Below are positions 44,771 to 54,785 of a stretch of 64,000 bases of DNA, piece by piece. Both the position numbers and the translations under genes were made by a program. This DNA comes from Megascapheus bottae (lineage: Eukaryota; Chordata; Mammalia; Rodentia; Geomyidae), in contig JANJXV010000039.1 of the NCBI GenBank assembly GCA_024803745.1, forward strand, positions 10,087,001-10,151,000. The letters run 5' to 3'. The first letter of the stretch is position 1, and every line of letters starts with the position of its first letter. The notes beneath the pieces are model-generated. The model was not told where the DNA came from and made no database searches. It saw only the letters and a list, made by a program, of their open reading frames with translations.

Positions 44771-45000
44771 CCATGAATTTATTTATTTTATTTTATTTTT
44801 TTGCCAGTCTTGGTCTTGAGCTCAGGGCCTGAACACTGTCTTTGGACTTTCTCAAGGCTAGAGCTCTACCACTTGAGCCTCAGCACCACTTCCGGCTTTT
44901 TTCTATGTATGTGGTACCGAGGAATCGAACCCGGGTCTTCCTGCATGCTAGGCAAGCACTTTAACCACTAGGCCAAACTCCCGGCCCCATGAATTTATTT
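44771..45000 (-). mobile_element. Young IDL-Geo SINE with 14-base TSD
   Basis: Perfect ccatgaatttattt copies at 44771-44784 and 44987-45000 bracket a complete inverted element whose tail is TTTTA-rich. Confidence 0.95.
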
Positions 45001-45263
45001 TTTTCTTGCACATCTTTACATAAGCCATCTATAATAGGTTAGAACTGGTTGGTGCTCTAGCTTGCTTTGCCCATGGGAAGCCCCGGGGTTTTAGGAGTTG
45101 GCTACAAACACAAAGCATCCTTTCGTGTACACGTCCTGGGCCATGATTTGAACAGTTGGTTCATCTTGTTCGACAATTGTTTGTCACTAATAGGAGTGAA
45201 ATCAATATATTTTGTGAGTGATTTACCAATAATGATATCCATCTTACTGTACAAAAAAAAATG

Positions 45264-45480
45264 TTTTTATTTTCCAGGCTTGGGGCCTGAACTCAGGGCC
45301 TGGGTGCTGTCCCTAAACTTCTTTGCTCAAGACTAGTGCTGTACCACTTGGGCCAGACCTTCACTTGTGTGTTTTTGTTTTGTTCTGGTGTTTAATTGGT
45401 GATGAGTCTTACAGACTTTCCTGCCTGGGCTGGCTTCGATCTCCATCCTCAGCCGTCAGCCTTCTGAGTAGCTAGGAGTT
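45264..45480 (-). mobile_element. B1-like/Geo dimeric SINE
   Basis: ttggggcctgaactcagggc, tgctgtaccacttgggccag and gccttctgagtagctaggag. Full length. Confidence 0.9.
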
Positions 45481-45519
45481 CATTTATTAGTGATCATTTC
45501 CCTGGTCATCTCTCTTCTT

Positions 45520-45760
45520 TCTCAGCATTTACACTCAACATTTTGTGCCAGCCCCAGGGCCTTTGAATATGCTCTTCCATATGGAACACAGTCTTCTTAG
45601 ATCTTTGCATGGATAGCTCTCTCTGGTCCACTGATATCTCAGCTCTGGGAGGCACTTCTGGCTTTCTACTACTCTTGACACTCATATTATTTTACACAGC
45701 ATAATCATAGACCAATGGAATGGCTGAATTTATCTGCTTTGTCCCAAAAGAATGTTAGGC
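45520..45760 (+). mobile_element. L2 (LINE2) 3'-end fragment
   Basis: ccccagggcctttgaatatg, atcttcgcatgg-like tctttgcatggatagctctc and the following order match the conserved 3' end of mammalian L2. Ancient and non-coding. Confidence 0.55.
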
Positions 45761-46682
45761 CTAGCCAGCAAGGAGTGGCACATGGCATTCTCAGTGGGTA
45801 CATACTCGTACAGGATCCAGCCTGCCATCTGCTCTTCACCATGAATGAATGAAATGAACGAATCAATGCACCCACTGCAGTTTGCCAGGTTCAAACTTCC
45901 CATGACACTGTTTACCTCAGCCACAAGCCCAGAGCTGGACGGCAACAGCAATCACAATGAAACAGAAGGATTTGTTTGGGGACAAGAAATAAGACATCTC
46001 CCCCCTCCTCCATCCATGCCCTCCCCACCCCGCTCCAAAACCCTGAGGAATGAATGCTAACAAGGTATTTTTGAACTAAGAAGCATGTAGACACAGCTTA
46101 GGCTTCTAAGCAGAGGAAGTTGTAATCAAAGGATTATCAAAGCCCAAATTAAAAAAAGAAAAAAAATCAAAAGGAGTCCCAAGAGTTTGGGGAAAGATTT
46201 AGCAGCTTATGTGACTTAAGGAGTTTTGTCGTTGTTGTTGTTGACTAAGTGGTGTGGTGGTGGGAGACACAAGGTAGAGCTAAGGCCACATTGGAGAGAC
46301 AAAGAAAGACGGGCAATGCCATTTCATCACAATCCCTCTCAGGCCTACGATAGGGCCAGACAAAGGTTGTTCATCGCGGAGCTTTTCCTTCCATATCAGC
46401 AGAAAGATTCCCTGTAGAAATACTTAATGATAAGAGCTCAGACGGGCAGAATCCGCCCGGTTACAGCTTTACTCAGAAGAAGCGAGCCAATTAGCAGGAC
46501 TGGTTATTATTTACATTTCCTGCAATATATCACTAAAATTGTGGTAATGATTTATCATGTATATTATGGTATTGTCAGCATAATTTATTCAGATCATGCT
46601 GAGAAACCTGGAAAATTAACGAAGAGAGAAAGAAATGGCGTGGAATCCATTGCTTCTCAAATGTATTTCTTGGCTTCTTCTC

Positions 46683-46688
<6 letters not shown>
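45761..46688. other. Unique; candidate conserved block 46330-46670
   Basis: ggttgttcatcgcggagctt, gaagcgagccaattagcagg, gtggtaatgatttatcatgt and gtcagcataatttattcaga. Dense homeodomain/GATA-like cores and preserved CpGs. No frame signal. Confidence 0.47.
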
Positions 46689-46741
<53 letters not shown>

Positions 46742-47057
46742 CTTCCCTCCCTCCCTCCTTCCCTCTCTCTCCTCTTTTAATGAGGATATATGTTAACCAA
46801 AAAGCATTGACCATTTAGCTATTAAATTGTTTCAGAACCAGCTGCATTAAAAGTTTATGTGATTTCCTTTCCCTCCCTCCCTCCCTCCCTCCCTCCCTCC
46901 CTCCCTCCCTCCCTCCCTCCCTTCCTTCCTTCCTTCCTTCCTTCTTCCCTCCCTCTCTCCCTCTCTTTCTTCATTCCTTCCTTCTTCCCTCCCTCTCTCC
47001 CTCTCTTTCTTCATTCCTTCCTATTTTTCTCTCTCCTTTTCTTTTTCCCTTTCTACA
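46689..47057. repeat. Pyrimidine arrays with a perfect 40-base tandem
   Basis: (CT)n at 46689-46738 and (CCCT)n/(CTTC)n at 46865-46945. 46941-46980 and 46981-47020 are identical 40-base units. Unique DNA (46780-46860) separates the CT run from the main tract. Confidence 0.95.
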
Positions 47058-47604
47058 TTTTGGAGAACATGGCTTAAGGTTTTCAATTGACCGGATACTA
47101 CCTCAGTTGCCTTCAGTGTATTGTTTTATCGCAAAAGAAAGGGAAAAGTAAATGTGACTGTCCCTCGAAGTCCTGTGGATTAATATGGAACTGGAGGCTT
47201 GTCTTGGGTTTTATAAATTAAACATCATCATCCTATGTCCTTTATTCCATTCGCCCCACCCTCTGGGAAAGAATTGTTGCTGAATTAGGAAAAAATTCTC
47301 GTCCTCGAAGCCATTGATGGAGTAGATACCTGTGGAGAGCTGGTAATGAGTCCAGGCTGTGCGGTGACCATGAGAGTCTAGGGGTCTCTGCTGTCCTGTG
47401 TTTCCTGGGGTGCCTCGTGTACTTGTTCCTGAGAACTGGGCACAGTGTTTCTCCTGCGGACATCATTAGGTTTGGATGAGGTTATGAGCCTGGGGTCCTA
47501 CAGTGACAGCCCGTGGCTTCGCCAGAGGGATAGGGCAGGTGTTTCTCACCCAGTGACACCAGACTCCAGAACCTTGAGCCACACAGAAATTCTTGTGTGA
47601 TGTT
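47058..47604. other. Unique noncoding sequence
   Basis: No gene or repeat is identified. Confidence 0.5.
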
Positions 47605-47816
47605 AAAAAAAAATACAGGCCGGGAGTTTGGCCTAGTGGTTAAAGTGCTTGCCTAGCAAGCACGAAGACCCGGGTTCGATTCCTCGGTACCACATACGTA
47701 GAAAAAAAGCCAGAAGTGGTGCTGAGGCTCAAGTGGTAGAGCTCTAGCCTTGAGAAAGTCCAAGGACAGTGCTCAGGCCCTGAGCTCAAGCCCAGGACTG
47801 GCAAAAAAAAAATACA
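47605..47816 (+). mobile_element. Young IDL-Geo SINE, near-consensus
   Basis: The best plus-strand reference copy: ggccgggagtttggcctagt, B box cccgggttcgattcctcggt, then the right monomer gtgctgaggctcaagtggta. An A-run plus tac on each side forms the TSD. Confidence 0.96.
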
Positions 47817-47819
47817 ACA

Positions 47820-48066
47820 CACAAAGCTGGGTGCTGGTGGCTCATGCCTGTTCTTCTAGCTGCTCAGCAGGCTGAGATCTGAGGATGATGGTTTGAGGTT
47901 AGTCTGGGGCCAAAAAGTCTGTGAGACTCTTTATCTCCTGCGAATCAGCAAAAAGCTGAAAGTGGAGGGACGATGGCTCCAGTGGTAGCGTGCCAGCCTT
48001 GAGCAAAAAAGCTAAGGGACGGCAGCTAGGTGTCAAGTTTAAGCCCGAGAAGTGGAACAAAAAAGA
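47820..48066 (+). mobile_element. B1-like/Geo dimeric SINE
   Basis: gctgggtgctggtggctcat, gtctgtgagactctttatct and cagccttgagcaaaaaagct. It follows the IDL-Geo copy by a few bases. Confidence 0.93.
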
Positions 48067-48184
48067 AAAGAAATAAACATTATGTTTTCCAAGGAAAAGC
48101 ATTTCATTTGCCCTAGGAGTCATTCCTTATCACTTTTAAGAAAATAAACAGAGGTAACCAATAATGCATCCATCCCGAGCTCCT

Positions 48185-48545
48185 CTGTACCTAAACATGC
48201 ACACACATGCACGATACACACATGCAGGCTCCCACCCATTGACAAGGGTGTATATGCACAAACATGCACAAAGGAATGCAGGCATGCATGCACACACGTG
48301 CATAAGATACACAGGCATTTGGACACATGTGCATGGACACTGCACAAATACAGGCACACAGGAAAACATATACGTGTACAAATATTCACACAATGAACAC
48401 AGAGATGTGTGCACACACATATAACACGGATGCATATGTGCACCCAGAGAAACACACACGTGCACACAGATAGAGCATGCACACAGAAACCCATGCACAC
48501 ACATGCACACGGAGCTCCTGCACGCATGCGTACACATGCTCACAC
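48185..48545. repeat. Degenerate (ACACATGC)n alternating purine-pyrimidine tract
   Basis: About 360 bases of variations on acacatgcacac with repeated gcatgc, acgtgc and gcatgcat. It is strongly alternating R-Y. Minus frames give Cys/Val/His-rich peptides that are not zinc fingers. Confidence 0.88.
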
Positions 48546-48559
48546 ACATGCCAGTGGCA

Positions 48560-48840
48560 TCTGACTTGGAACAAAGGCAGCACGCCTGTCCCTGTCACCA
48601 AGCAGACACTAAGGGCTGTGCCTGCCCATCGGCCCCACGAGTGGCAATTACACAGTCCATGGGTGTGATGAGCTGCAAACTAAACATTTGTAAAAAGGCT
48701 GTAATTAATGCAATTAGCTATTTACACGATAGCCCATAATGAATCCAAAGGCATCGTTATTGACTATCGAGTAAATAATCTGACATTAAAAAGTCAATGA
48801 TCTGCAAATGAAAAATTCTCTCTTTTTATTTTTAAAGGAG
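48560..48840. other. Candidate conserved noncoding block (strong texture)
   Basis: ctgtaattaatgcaattagc, tttacacgatagcccataat, catcgttattgactatcgag and aagtcaatgatctgcaaatg. Dense TAATTA/HOX-, CDX- and POU-like words, with CpGs retained. Confidence 0.5.
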
Positions 48841-49027
48841 GGAAGATGAAGGAAGGAAAATTAAGGAAAATTGGGGTGGGGGAAGCATGCTTGCACACTC
48901 ACACACACACTCACAACTCAGCAAGATGGCATTGTAGACAGTTCATGTGCCTTCAATTGAGCTATCATGAACTATCAAAGAATAGATTATACAATCTGCA
49001 ACAATGGCTTCATCCTCTCAGCATCTT

Positions 49028-49226
49028 TGCATGTACCTATCTGTCCTGGGCACGGTCCCTGAGGGTTTTTTTGCTTTACCATTTGATCCACAGTTCCACT
49101 TCTGGGTTCTTGGTGGCTCCTTGGAGAAAAGAATCTCATGGACTTTCCTGCTCAGGCTGGCTTTGAACTATGATCCTCAGAACTCAAGCTCCTTAGTAGC
49201 TCAGATGACAGGCATGAGCCACTGTT
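49028..49226 (-). mobile_element. B1-like/Geo SINE, partial right monomer
   Basis: ctgggcacggtccctgaggg, ttctcatgg-type linker and ggctttgaactatgatcctc. The outer part of the right monomer is lost. Confidence 0.87.
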
Positions 49227-50349
49227 TCTGTTTACATCTGTTTTAAGTTTTGGGAATGAAGCCCCCAAAATAAATGCTTTGGTTTCCCCTCTGACTTCCC
49301 TTTGCAGGGTGGAGTTGGCAAGAGTTGACATCTCTTCTCTAGCACGTTGCCTCTGTATGTCTGAGGTTGGTGTCTTTGATGTTAGAGAGCATTGTGCCAG
49401 GATAAGAAAACACTCCACAGGGAGCTCCAGGCCCCCAGGTCTGGGATGGGAACACAGGCTCACTCTCTCTGCCCAGGCAGACTTTCTTGGTCCTGGAAAG
49501 GTCCTATGTATCACGTGTGTAAAGAAGCCTTTAAAGTAGGGCTTTTCTCTCCCAAGAGACAACTGATAGCCAAGCAATAAACCTAGCCTTTGACTTTGAC
49601 TTTTTCAGGGGTACTCCCGTCTAGATTCTGGCTAATATAATTGGATGTCCTGCTGGGATTAAAACAGAAACTAACTAGTCCTTTCTTTGTGCCCCCCCTT
49701 TTGTTATTGCCACAGCTTTTAGATCTATCTGTCTGTCTACGATCCAACTCCATCTATCATCTATGTATCAATCTAAAAATCACCTAACCTGTTTATTTCT
49801 CACATTTATCTATCTATCTATCCATTTATCTATATCTCTCCATCCATCTATCCATAATATATACAGAGAGTCAACCCTATTTTTTTATTTATTTTGCTCT
49901 TGAAAAAAAATGTATTTTTTTTCTTTTGCCAGCCAATTTCATCTTTAAAACAGAGAATTAGTATTGGCCTATGTGCTATTTACGGTCTTTGCTCAGCCTT
50001 TAATCAAAGGATAAGATGTGCCGTGCCATCTACATAGCTGTAGGTTGTACGCCCCTAGATTTAACCCATTGTAGGTTAATGTGCCTCTGTACTTATTATT
50101 CTTGAAAAAAAACAGTGTAAAGACAATTCCTTCACATTTACATTGTGCTAAGCAGTATGTGTCGTCTAGAGGTGATTTAAAGGATATGGCAGGATTTTAT
50201 GCAAATACTGTCATTTTATGTAAGGGACTTGAGCATCCATGGAGTTTGGGGTTCACAAGGAGGTCCCCTCCTCTCCCCCCGCACCAAGAGGACAGCTGTG
50301 CTTACACAGCTATAATGTGTTATTAACAAAAAAAATCTGCTGTTACCTA
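49227..50349. other. Unique sequence with (TATC)n patch
   Basis: A degenerate atctatctgtctgtc / tctatctatctatcc tract spans 49715-49862. The rest shows no gene. 49980-50080 is complex. Confidence 0.5.
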
Positions 50350-50500
50350 GGTCACGTTGCTAGCCATTCAGGAGGCTGAGATCTTAGGATCCTGGAGGGA
50401 AACGTGGGCAGGAAGTTCCATGAAGAACTCGTATCTGATTAGCCAGCCAAAGATGCTGGATATGGAGATGTGGCTCAGTGATGGAGTGAGAGCCCAAACC
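50350..50500 (+). mobile_element. B1-like/Geo SINE fragment, 3' truncated
   Basis: ttgctagccattcaggaggc, gctgagatcttaggatcctg and gagatgtggctcagtgatgg. Confidence 0.75.
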
Positions 50501-50886
50501 CCACATTCACCACCCCCAGAACCAGCCAGAACAAACCAACCCCGTATTCTACAGAGCCAGAGCCAGAGGCCTTTTTCTGGGGACTTGAAGGGAGAGAAAG
50601 GCTTGTGTTCCCTGATGTCCCTGAAGGGTGCAAATTCCATGGTGGCTTGGTGTCTGTGGAGGAGGGATGAAATCGGATCTGGTAGCAGCTGTGCCATGAC
50701 AGACCCAGGGCCTACCAATTGGCCTTTGCATGGGGTTTGACCCATGGAAGAAATCCTTTTAGTTAACGTCTGCAGAGAGCTTTATGCATGTAAAACACAG
50801 GAATCCCAGTGGCTCCTCATGACAAAACTCATGAGCAGTAACAACAACAGCCATTTTTCCCTTAGCATCCATGGGCTACAATGCAC
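50501..50886. other. Unique noncoding sequence
   Basis: 127-codon plus and 125-codon minus frames overlap here; neither shows a family signature. Confidence 0.45.
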
Positions 50887-51485
50887 AGTTCACATCCTCT
50901 CCAGCGCAGGTGGGAGGTAGTTATTTCCTGGGTGCTTGGAAGAAGGATACGGTGATGTATCCTCTAGTAGGTAGTGGTATCTGATTGGAAGAAGTAGGCC
51001 TCTGGGGGTGTGGCCTGCTAGAAGGTGGGGCCTAGTTGGAGGCAACAGGTCCCTGAAGATGTGGTTTATTAGAAGGCGGGGCCTTGTTGGCCAAAATGGG
51101 TCACTGGGGTATGTGACCAATCCGGATGTGGTGCCTGATGGAAGGAAAAAACCAGTCACTGGGGGTGTGGCCTATTTAGAGGCTGGACCTGGTTGGAGAA
51201 AGTAGGTCAGGAAGGGTCTATTAGGAAGTGGGGCCTTGGAAGAAGTAGAAAGCCTGGGGGTATCTATTACAAGACAGGGTCTGACTGGAGGAAGTAGGTC
51301 ACTGTGGGTGTAGCTTAGGAACTTTACCATTTTGTTGCACCCAGAGTTCCCTCCTATGATGCTCCAGAAGCAATAGAACCAAGCAACCATGGAGTGAAAC
51401 CTCTGAAACCACAAGCCAGTATCCTTCCTCCTTTGAGCTGACTCTCTCTGGTGTTTATGCACAGCAGTGGACAGCTGACCAATTC
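50887..51485 (+). mobile_element. LTR-like (MaLR-type) repeat with internal minisatellite
   Basis: The right end (aagcaatagaaccaagcaac, catggagtgaaacctctgaa, accacaagcc...ccttcctcctttgag, gtggacagctgacc) fits the 3' part of a common mammalian MaLR-like LTR. The left part is expanded into a tandem array. The family name is from recall. Confidence 0.5.
50987..51320. repeat. 51-base minisatellite, about 6.5 diverged units
   Basis: Unit starts at 50987, 51038, 51089, 51140, 51195, 51238 and 51287. The first three are exactly 51 bases, then 55, 43 and 49. Consensus features: ggaagaagtaggtcactggg, ggtgtggcct, agaaggtggggccttgtt. The 51-base period is divisible by 3 and keeps a minus frame open (50890-51159) as a 17-residue repeat. 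Confidence 0.85.
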
Positions 51486-52087
51486 TCCAGCTCGAGGAGC
51501 CTCTCTAGATGCTAACTAGCATTTGTGCCTAGACCCAGGGACCTGTAGCATCCATCGTCTGACAACACCTTTGTTCCTCTATAAACACCCAAGCCGGAGG
51601 AAGATGAGCTGTCACAGGGCCAAGTACCCAGGCTGTGAGTTTTTATACTTTTCTGTGGCGCAGTGGCCTATCTGCTCCATCTCTCACCAGCGTGATGGCT
51701 CTCAAGCATTGTTGCCTTTGCTGTTGATTAAACAAAACAAAGCTGATTGTAGCAGGTGGCCCCAGCGTGGACAGGAGTCGGTTTTGCTAACCAGCGTACT
51801 GAGAAGCCATTTATCAAAGTTTTATCTGATCCACAGCTCTGGATTATCAGTCACAGCTCACAAATGGCATCAAGTTGAACCCTGGGCGAGTGTGTCTGGA
51901 GTTGGCTTGGCTGCTTATACACTGTGAGAATGCGGCTTTGAATATTAGGACTCAGAGGTACACTTGGGAGGAGGGTTTGCATTGGATCCCTTTCCTGCCC
52001 GACTCTCCCAGCAGTGCATAATGATTCAGAGTCCTGTTCAGACTTCAGAGGGACTCTACTCAAGGAAAACCAGAGGGGTGGAAGTGC
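51486..52087. other. Unique; possibly conserved block 51600-51880
   Basis: aagctgattgtagcaggtgg and ccatttatcaaagttttatc (TCF/LEF-like ATCAAAG). A 134-codon plus frame at 51523-51927 shows no family signature. Confidence 0.4.
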
Positions 52088-52300
52088 AAAGGGACTGTAA
52101 TCCTAGTTCCTAGAGAAGCTGAGATCTGAGGATTATGGTTCAAAGCTAGCCTGGGAAGGAAGGAGAGCTTGGGAAATTCTTATCTCCAATTAAGCAGAAG
52201 AGAGGCAGAAGTGAAGTGGCTCAAGTGATAGAGCCTTTCAGGAGTAAAAAGGGCAAGCAAGAGTGGAAGATTCTGAGTTCCAACACTAGTACATGCAACA
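52088..52300 (+). mobile_element. B1-like/Geo SINE, 5' truncated
   Basis: ggactgtaatcctagttcct, cttatctccaattaagcaga and gaagtggctcaagtgataga. The tail becomes a GAAAG-rich purine stretch at 52300-52355. Confidence 0.88.
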
Positions 52301-52665
52301 AAGAAAGGAAGGAAAGAAGAAAAAGAAGGGAAGAAAGGAAGAAGAGAGAAGCAAGCTAGATGAGCAGATATCAAGAAGGTAGAGAAGGACAAAACTTTCA
52401 TTGAAACATTTTTGCTGGAACTTGATCCCTTAAAAAATACCCAGGTAAGCTTCATGCTGCACATCTTTCTCTAAAACTCCTAGGTATTTTAAAATACACC
52501 CCCCACCCCCAGCCACCCTACAGTATGCATTTCTGTAGCATTGGGCAATGTGTTCTCCCAACATTCTCAAAGAATTTTCTATTGGCGAGTAAGGAGATAA
52601 CGCTGGATCAGAGACTTGAAATGTGCTTAGGCATGTGCAGAGTTCCAGGAAAGAGCAGATGAGAA
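52301..52665. other. Purine-rich tail then unique sequence
   Basis: GAAA/GGAA-rich to ~52355, then unique DNA. Confidence 0.5.
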
Positions 52666-52669
52666 GTGT

Positions 52670-52706
<37 letters not shown>

Positions 52707-52735
52707 CATGTGTGCGTGTATGCGCATGCGTGCAC
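52666..52735. repeat. (GT)n with GTATGC/GCGC ends
   Basis: A GT run, then gtatgcatgtgtgcgtgtat and gcgcatgcgtgc. Alternating R-Y sequence on the tail side of a minus SINE. Confidence 0.95.
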
Positions 52736-52960
52736 CAGTCCTAGGATTTGAACATGGGGCCTTAGCTTTCTCCTTTCAAGTCTGGCTGGCGCGCTCCCAC
52801 TTGAGGCAGCCTTGAGTTCCACTTCTGGCTTTTTCCTGGTTCATTGGTGACAAGGGTGTCATAAGCTTTTCTTTCTGGGCCTTGCTTTGAATCCGAATCC
52901 TTAACATCTCAGCCTCCAAATCTCTGGCATTACAGGCATGGGCTGCAGTGTTAGGCCATG
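52736..52960 (-). mobile_element. B1-like/Geo dimeric SINE
   Basis: ctaggatttgaacatggggc, ttcattggtgacaagggtgt and ggcattacaggcatgggctg. Old. Confidence 0.87.
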
Positions 52961-53824
52961 AGAATCTTTTGCTCACTTTCAAGCAGGAAACCTCCTGCTA
53001 GATGTCTCATTCTTTGTTGAAAAAATTAATCTGGGAAATACTTTATTAAGGTCAGCAATGCTGTCCGTGACCCTTTGAAACCAGATACAACATCTTTAAG
53101 AGATTGCAAAGGTAAATCTTCTTGTCTGGGGAAAATGACTTCTTCACAGTCCTTTCTTTTATTGCTCTGTGAATGGAATGGTATTCCTGAGCTTAATAAA
53201 TTCTAGTGTATCTCACAGCCCATGTAGTCTGATATAAATATCTCTAGTTATGTCACATAACTACCTTTGTACAGCCCTACTGGATCCTGATGACTGAGGT
53301 CTGATAAATGCAAAAGCTCATTTGGTTTGAGAGTGATTGAACGGGAACACTGTTTAGATTTCTTAATATACTTGTATTAGCATGAATAAGTAATGAGCAT
53401 GCCAGGCTTTTTTGAATATTTGATTGTATCTTTGTAATGGATTTGTGTCTCTCTCTTTGTGCTAATGTCATTGTAACTTTGTTGGTGTCATAACGGGGAG
53501 CCATTGCAATTGATTTTTATCACCCACGTCTTGAAGTCAGTCACTCTCTCCTTGCCAAATCTTACCATTCTGGATCTTTCTTCTTAGAGCTCTGTATATT
53601 GTTTTATGAGGATAAATACTGAGAACCACTTCCTCCCCTAGGAAATGCATTTATTGCCTTGTGAAAAAGGCAGGATTGAGATTTTTCGGACGAAGCAGAA
53701 GCGGGGACAGTGGCTTCATGGAGAGTCCAGAATCTGAGACATGTCCATGTCTAGATTCTCACATCCAGCAGGGATATCTCAGTGTGTTCATGATTGCAGG
53801 GTTGATGGTGGTTCCCTTGTAGAA
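52961..53824. other. Unique; candidate conserved block 53400-53570
   Basis: gaatatttgattgtatcttt, gtgctaatgtcattgtaact, gtcataacggggagccattg and caattgatttttatcaccca. Enhancer-like texture. Confidence 0.42.
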
Positions 53825-53856
53825 CGTGTGTGTGTGTGTGTGTGCACGCGCGCGCG

Positions 53857-53904
<48 letters not shown>
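53825..53904. repeat. (GT)n-(GC)n-(GT)n Z-DNA-prone repeat
   Basis: (GT)n to 53844, then gcacgcgcgcgcgcat (53843-53858), then GT to 53904. An 80-base strictly alternating purine-pyrimidine array with a pure CG core. Confidence 0.97.
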
Positions 53905-53906
<2 letters not shown>

Positions 53907-54010
53907 GTGGGGCTTGAACTCAGGGTCTCACCATTTTTGCTCCAGACTAGTACTGAATCACTTGAGCCACAGTGGCACTCCTGTTTTTTGGGTTTTTTTT
54001 TGGTAGTTGA

Positions 54011-54222
54011 GAGTCTCACTAGGTCCGGGAGTTTGGCCTAGTGGTAGAGTGCTTGCCTAGCATGCACAGTGACCCAAGTTTGATTCCTCAGTACCACATA
54101 CATAGAAAAAGCCAGAAGTGGTGCTGTGGCTCTAGTGGTAGGGCCCCAGCCTTGAGAAAGCCAAGGAGAGTGCTCAGGCCCTGAGTTCAAGCCTTAGGAC
54201 TGGCAAAAATAGAGTCTCACTA
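54011..54222 (+). mobile_element. IDL-Geo SINE with 11-base TSD (second layer)
   Basis: gagtctcacta at 54011-54021 and 54212-54222 flank gtccgggagtttggcctagt through ggactggcaaaaa. Confidence 0.95.
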
Positions 54223-54690
54223 CCTGGTGCCAGTGGCTCACACCTGTCATCCTGGCTACTCAGGAGGCTAAGATCCCAGGATGGCAGTTTATAGCCAGCC
54301 CAGGCACAAAGTACACGTGGCTCTTATCTCCAAGTAACCACTCGAAAACCAAAAATGGAGCTGTGGCTCAAGTGATAGTCTTTTTGGTTTTTTTTTTTTT
54401 TTTGCCAGTCCTGGGCTTGAGCTCAGGGCCTGAGCACTGTCCTTGGACTTTCTCAAGGCTAGAGCTCTACCACTTGAGCCTCAGCACTACTTCCGGCTTT
54501 TTTCTACGTATGTGGTACCGAGGAATCGAACCTGGGTCTTCATGCATGCTAGGCAAGCACTCTACCACTAGGCTAAACTCCCAGCCCCTCCAGTGATAGT
54601 CTTGAGCTGAAGAGCTAGAAGGCAGCGCCTAGGTCCCGAGTTCAAGCCCCATGACCAATGACAACAGCATCAACAACAACAACAGAGTCT
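54223..54690 (+). mobile_element. B1-like/Geo SINE (third layer), itself split
   Basis: cctggtgccagtggctcaca to ggagctgtggctcaagtgat, then after the insertion gtcttgagctgaagagctag to an AACAAC tail. A third gagtctcact copy follows its tail at 54685-54694, so it used the same target as the second layer. Confidence 0.92.
54371..54603 (-). mobile_element. Young IDL-Geo SINE with 12-base TSD (innermost)
   Basis: Perfect agtgatagtctt copies at 54371-54382 and 54592-54603. A complete inverted element with a long T-run (tail). Confidence 0.96.
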
Positions 54691-54785
54691 CACTGATTTT
54701 TCTGACCAGATCTCAGATCTTCAGATCTCAGCCCCCTAAGGAGTTAAGATGACAGACATGAGCCACCAGCGTCTGTAAACTAGAG

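Larger units (their letters stand above)
53905..54785 (-). mobile_element. Outermost SINE of a four-layer nest (B1-like/Geo)
   Basis: The right monomer (ggggcttgaactcagggtct, atcacttgagccacagtggc) runs to ~54021. The left monomer (gatttttctgaccagatctc, agatgacagacatgagccac) resumes at ~54685. About 665 bases of later insertions lie between. Confidence 0.9.

Noticed and set aside
47618..47690. tRNA-gene-like A and B boxes (also in every other IDL-Geo copy)
   Set aside because: Part of the SINE's internal pol III promoter. The element lacks a foldable anticodon arm and acceptor stem.
48120..48549. Cys/His-rich minus-strand frames resembling zinc-finger or metallothionein sequence
   Set aside because: Cys and His come from tgt/tgc/cac codons of an ACACATGC repeat; no regular C2H2 or CxC spacing.
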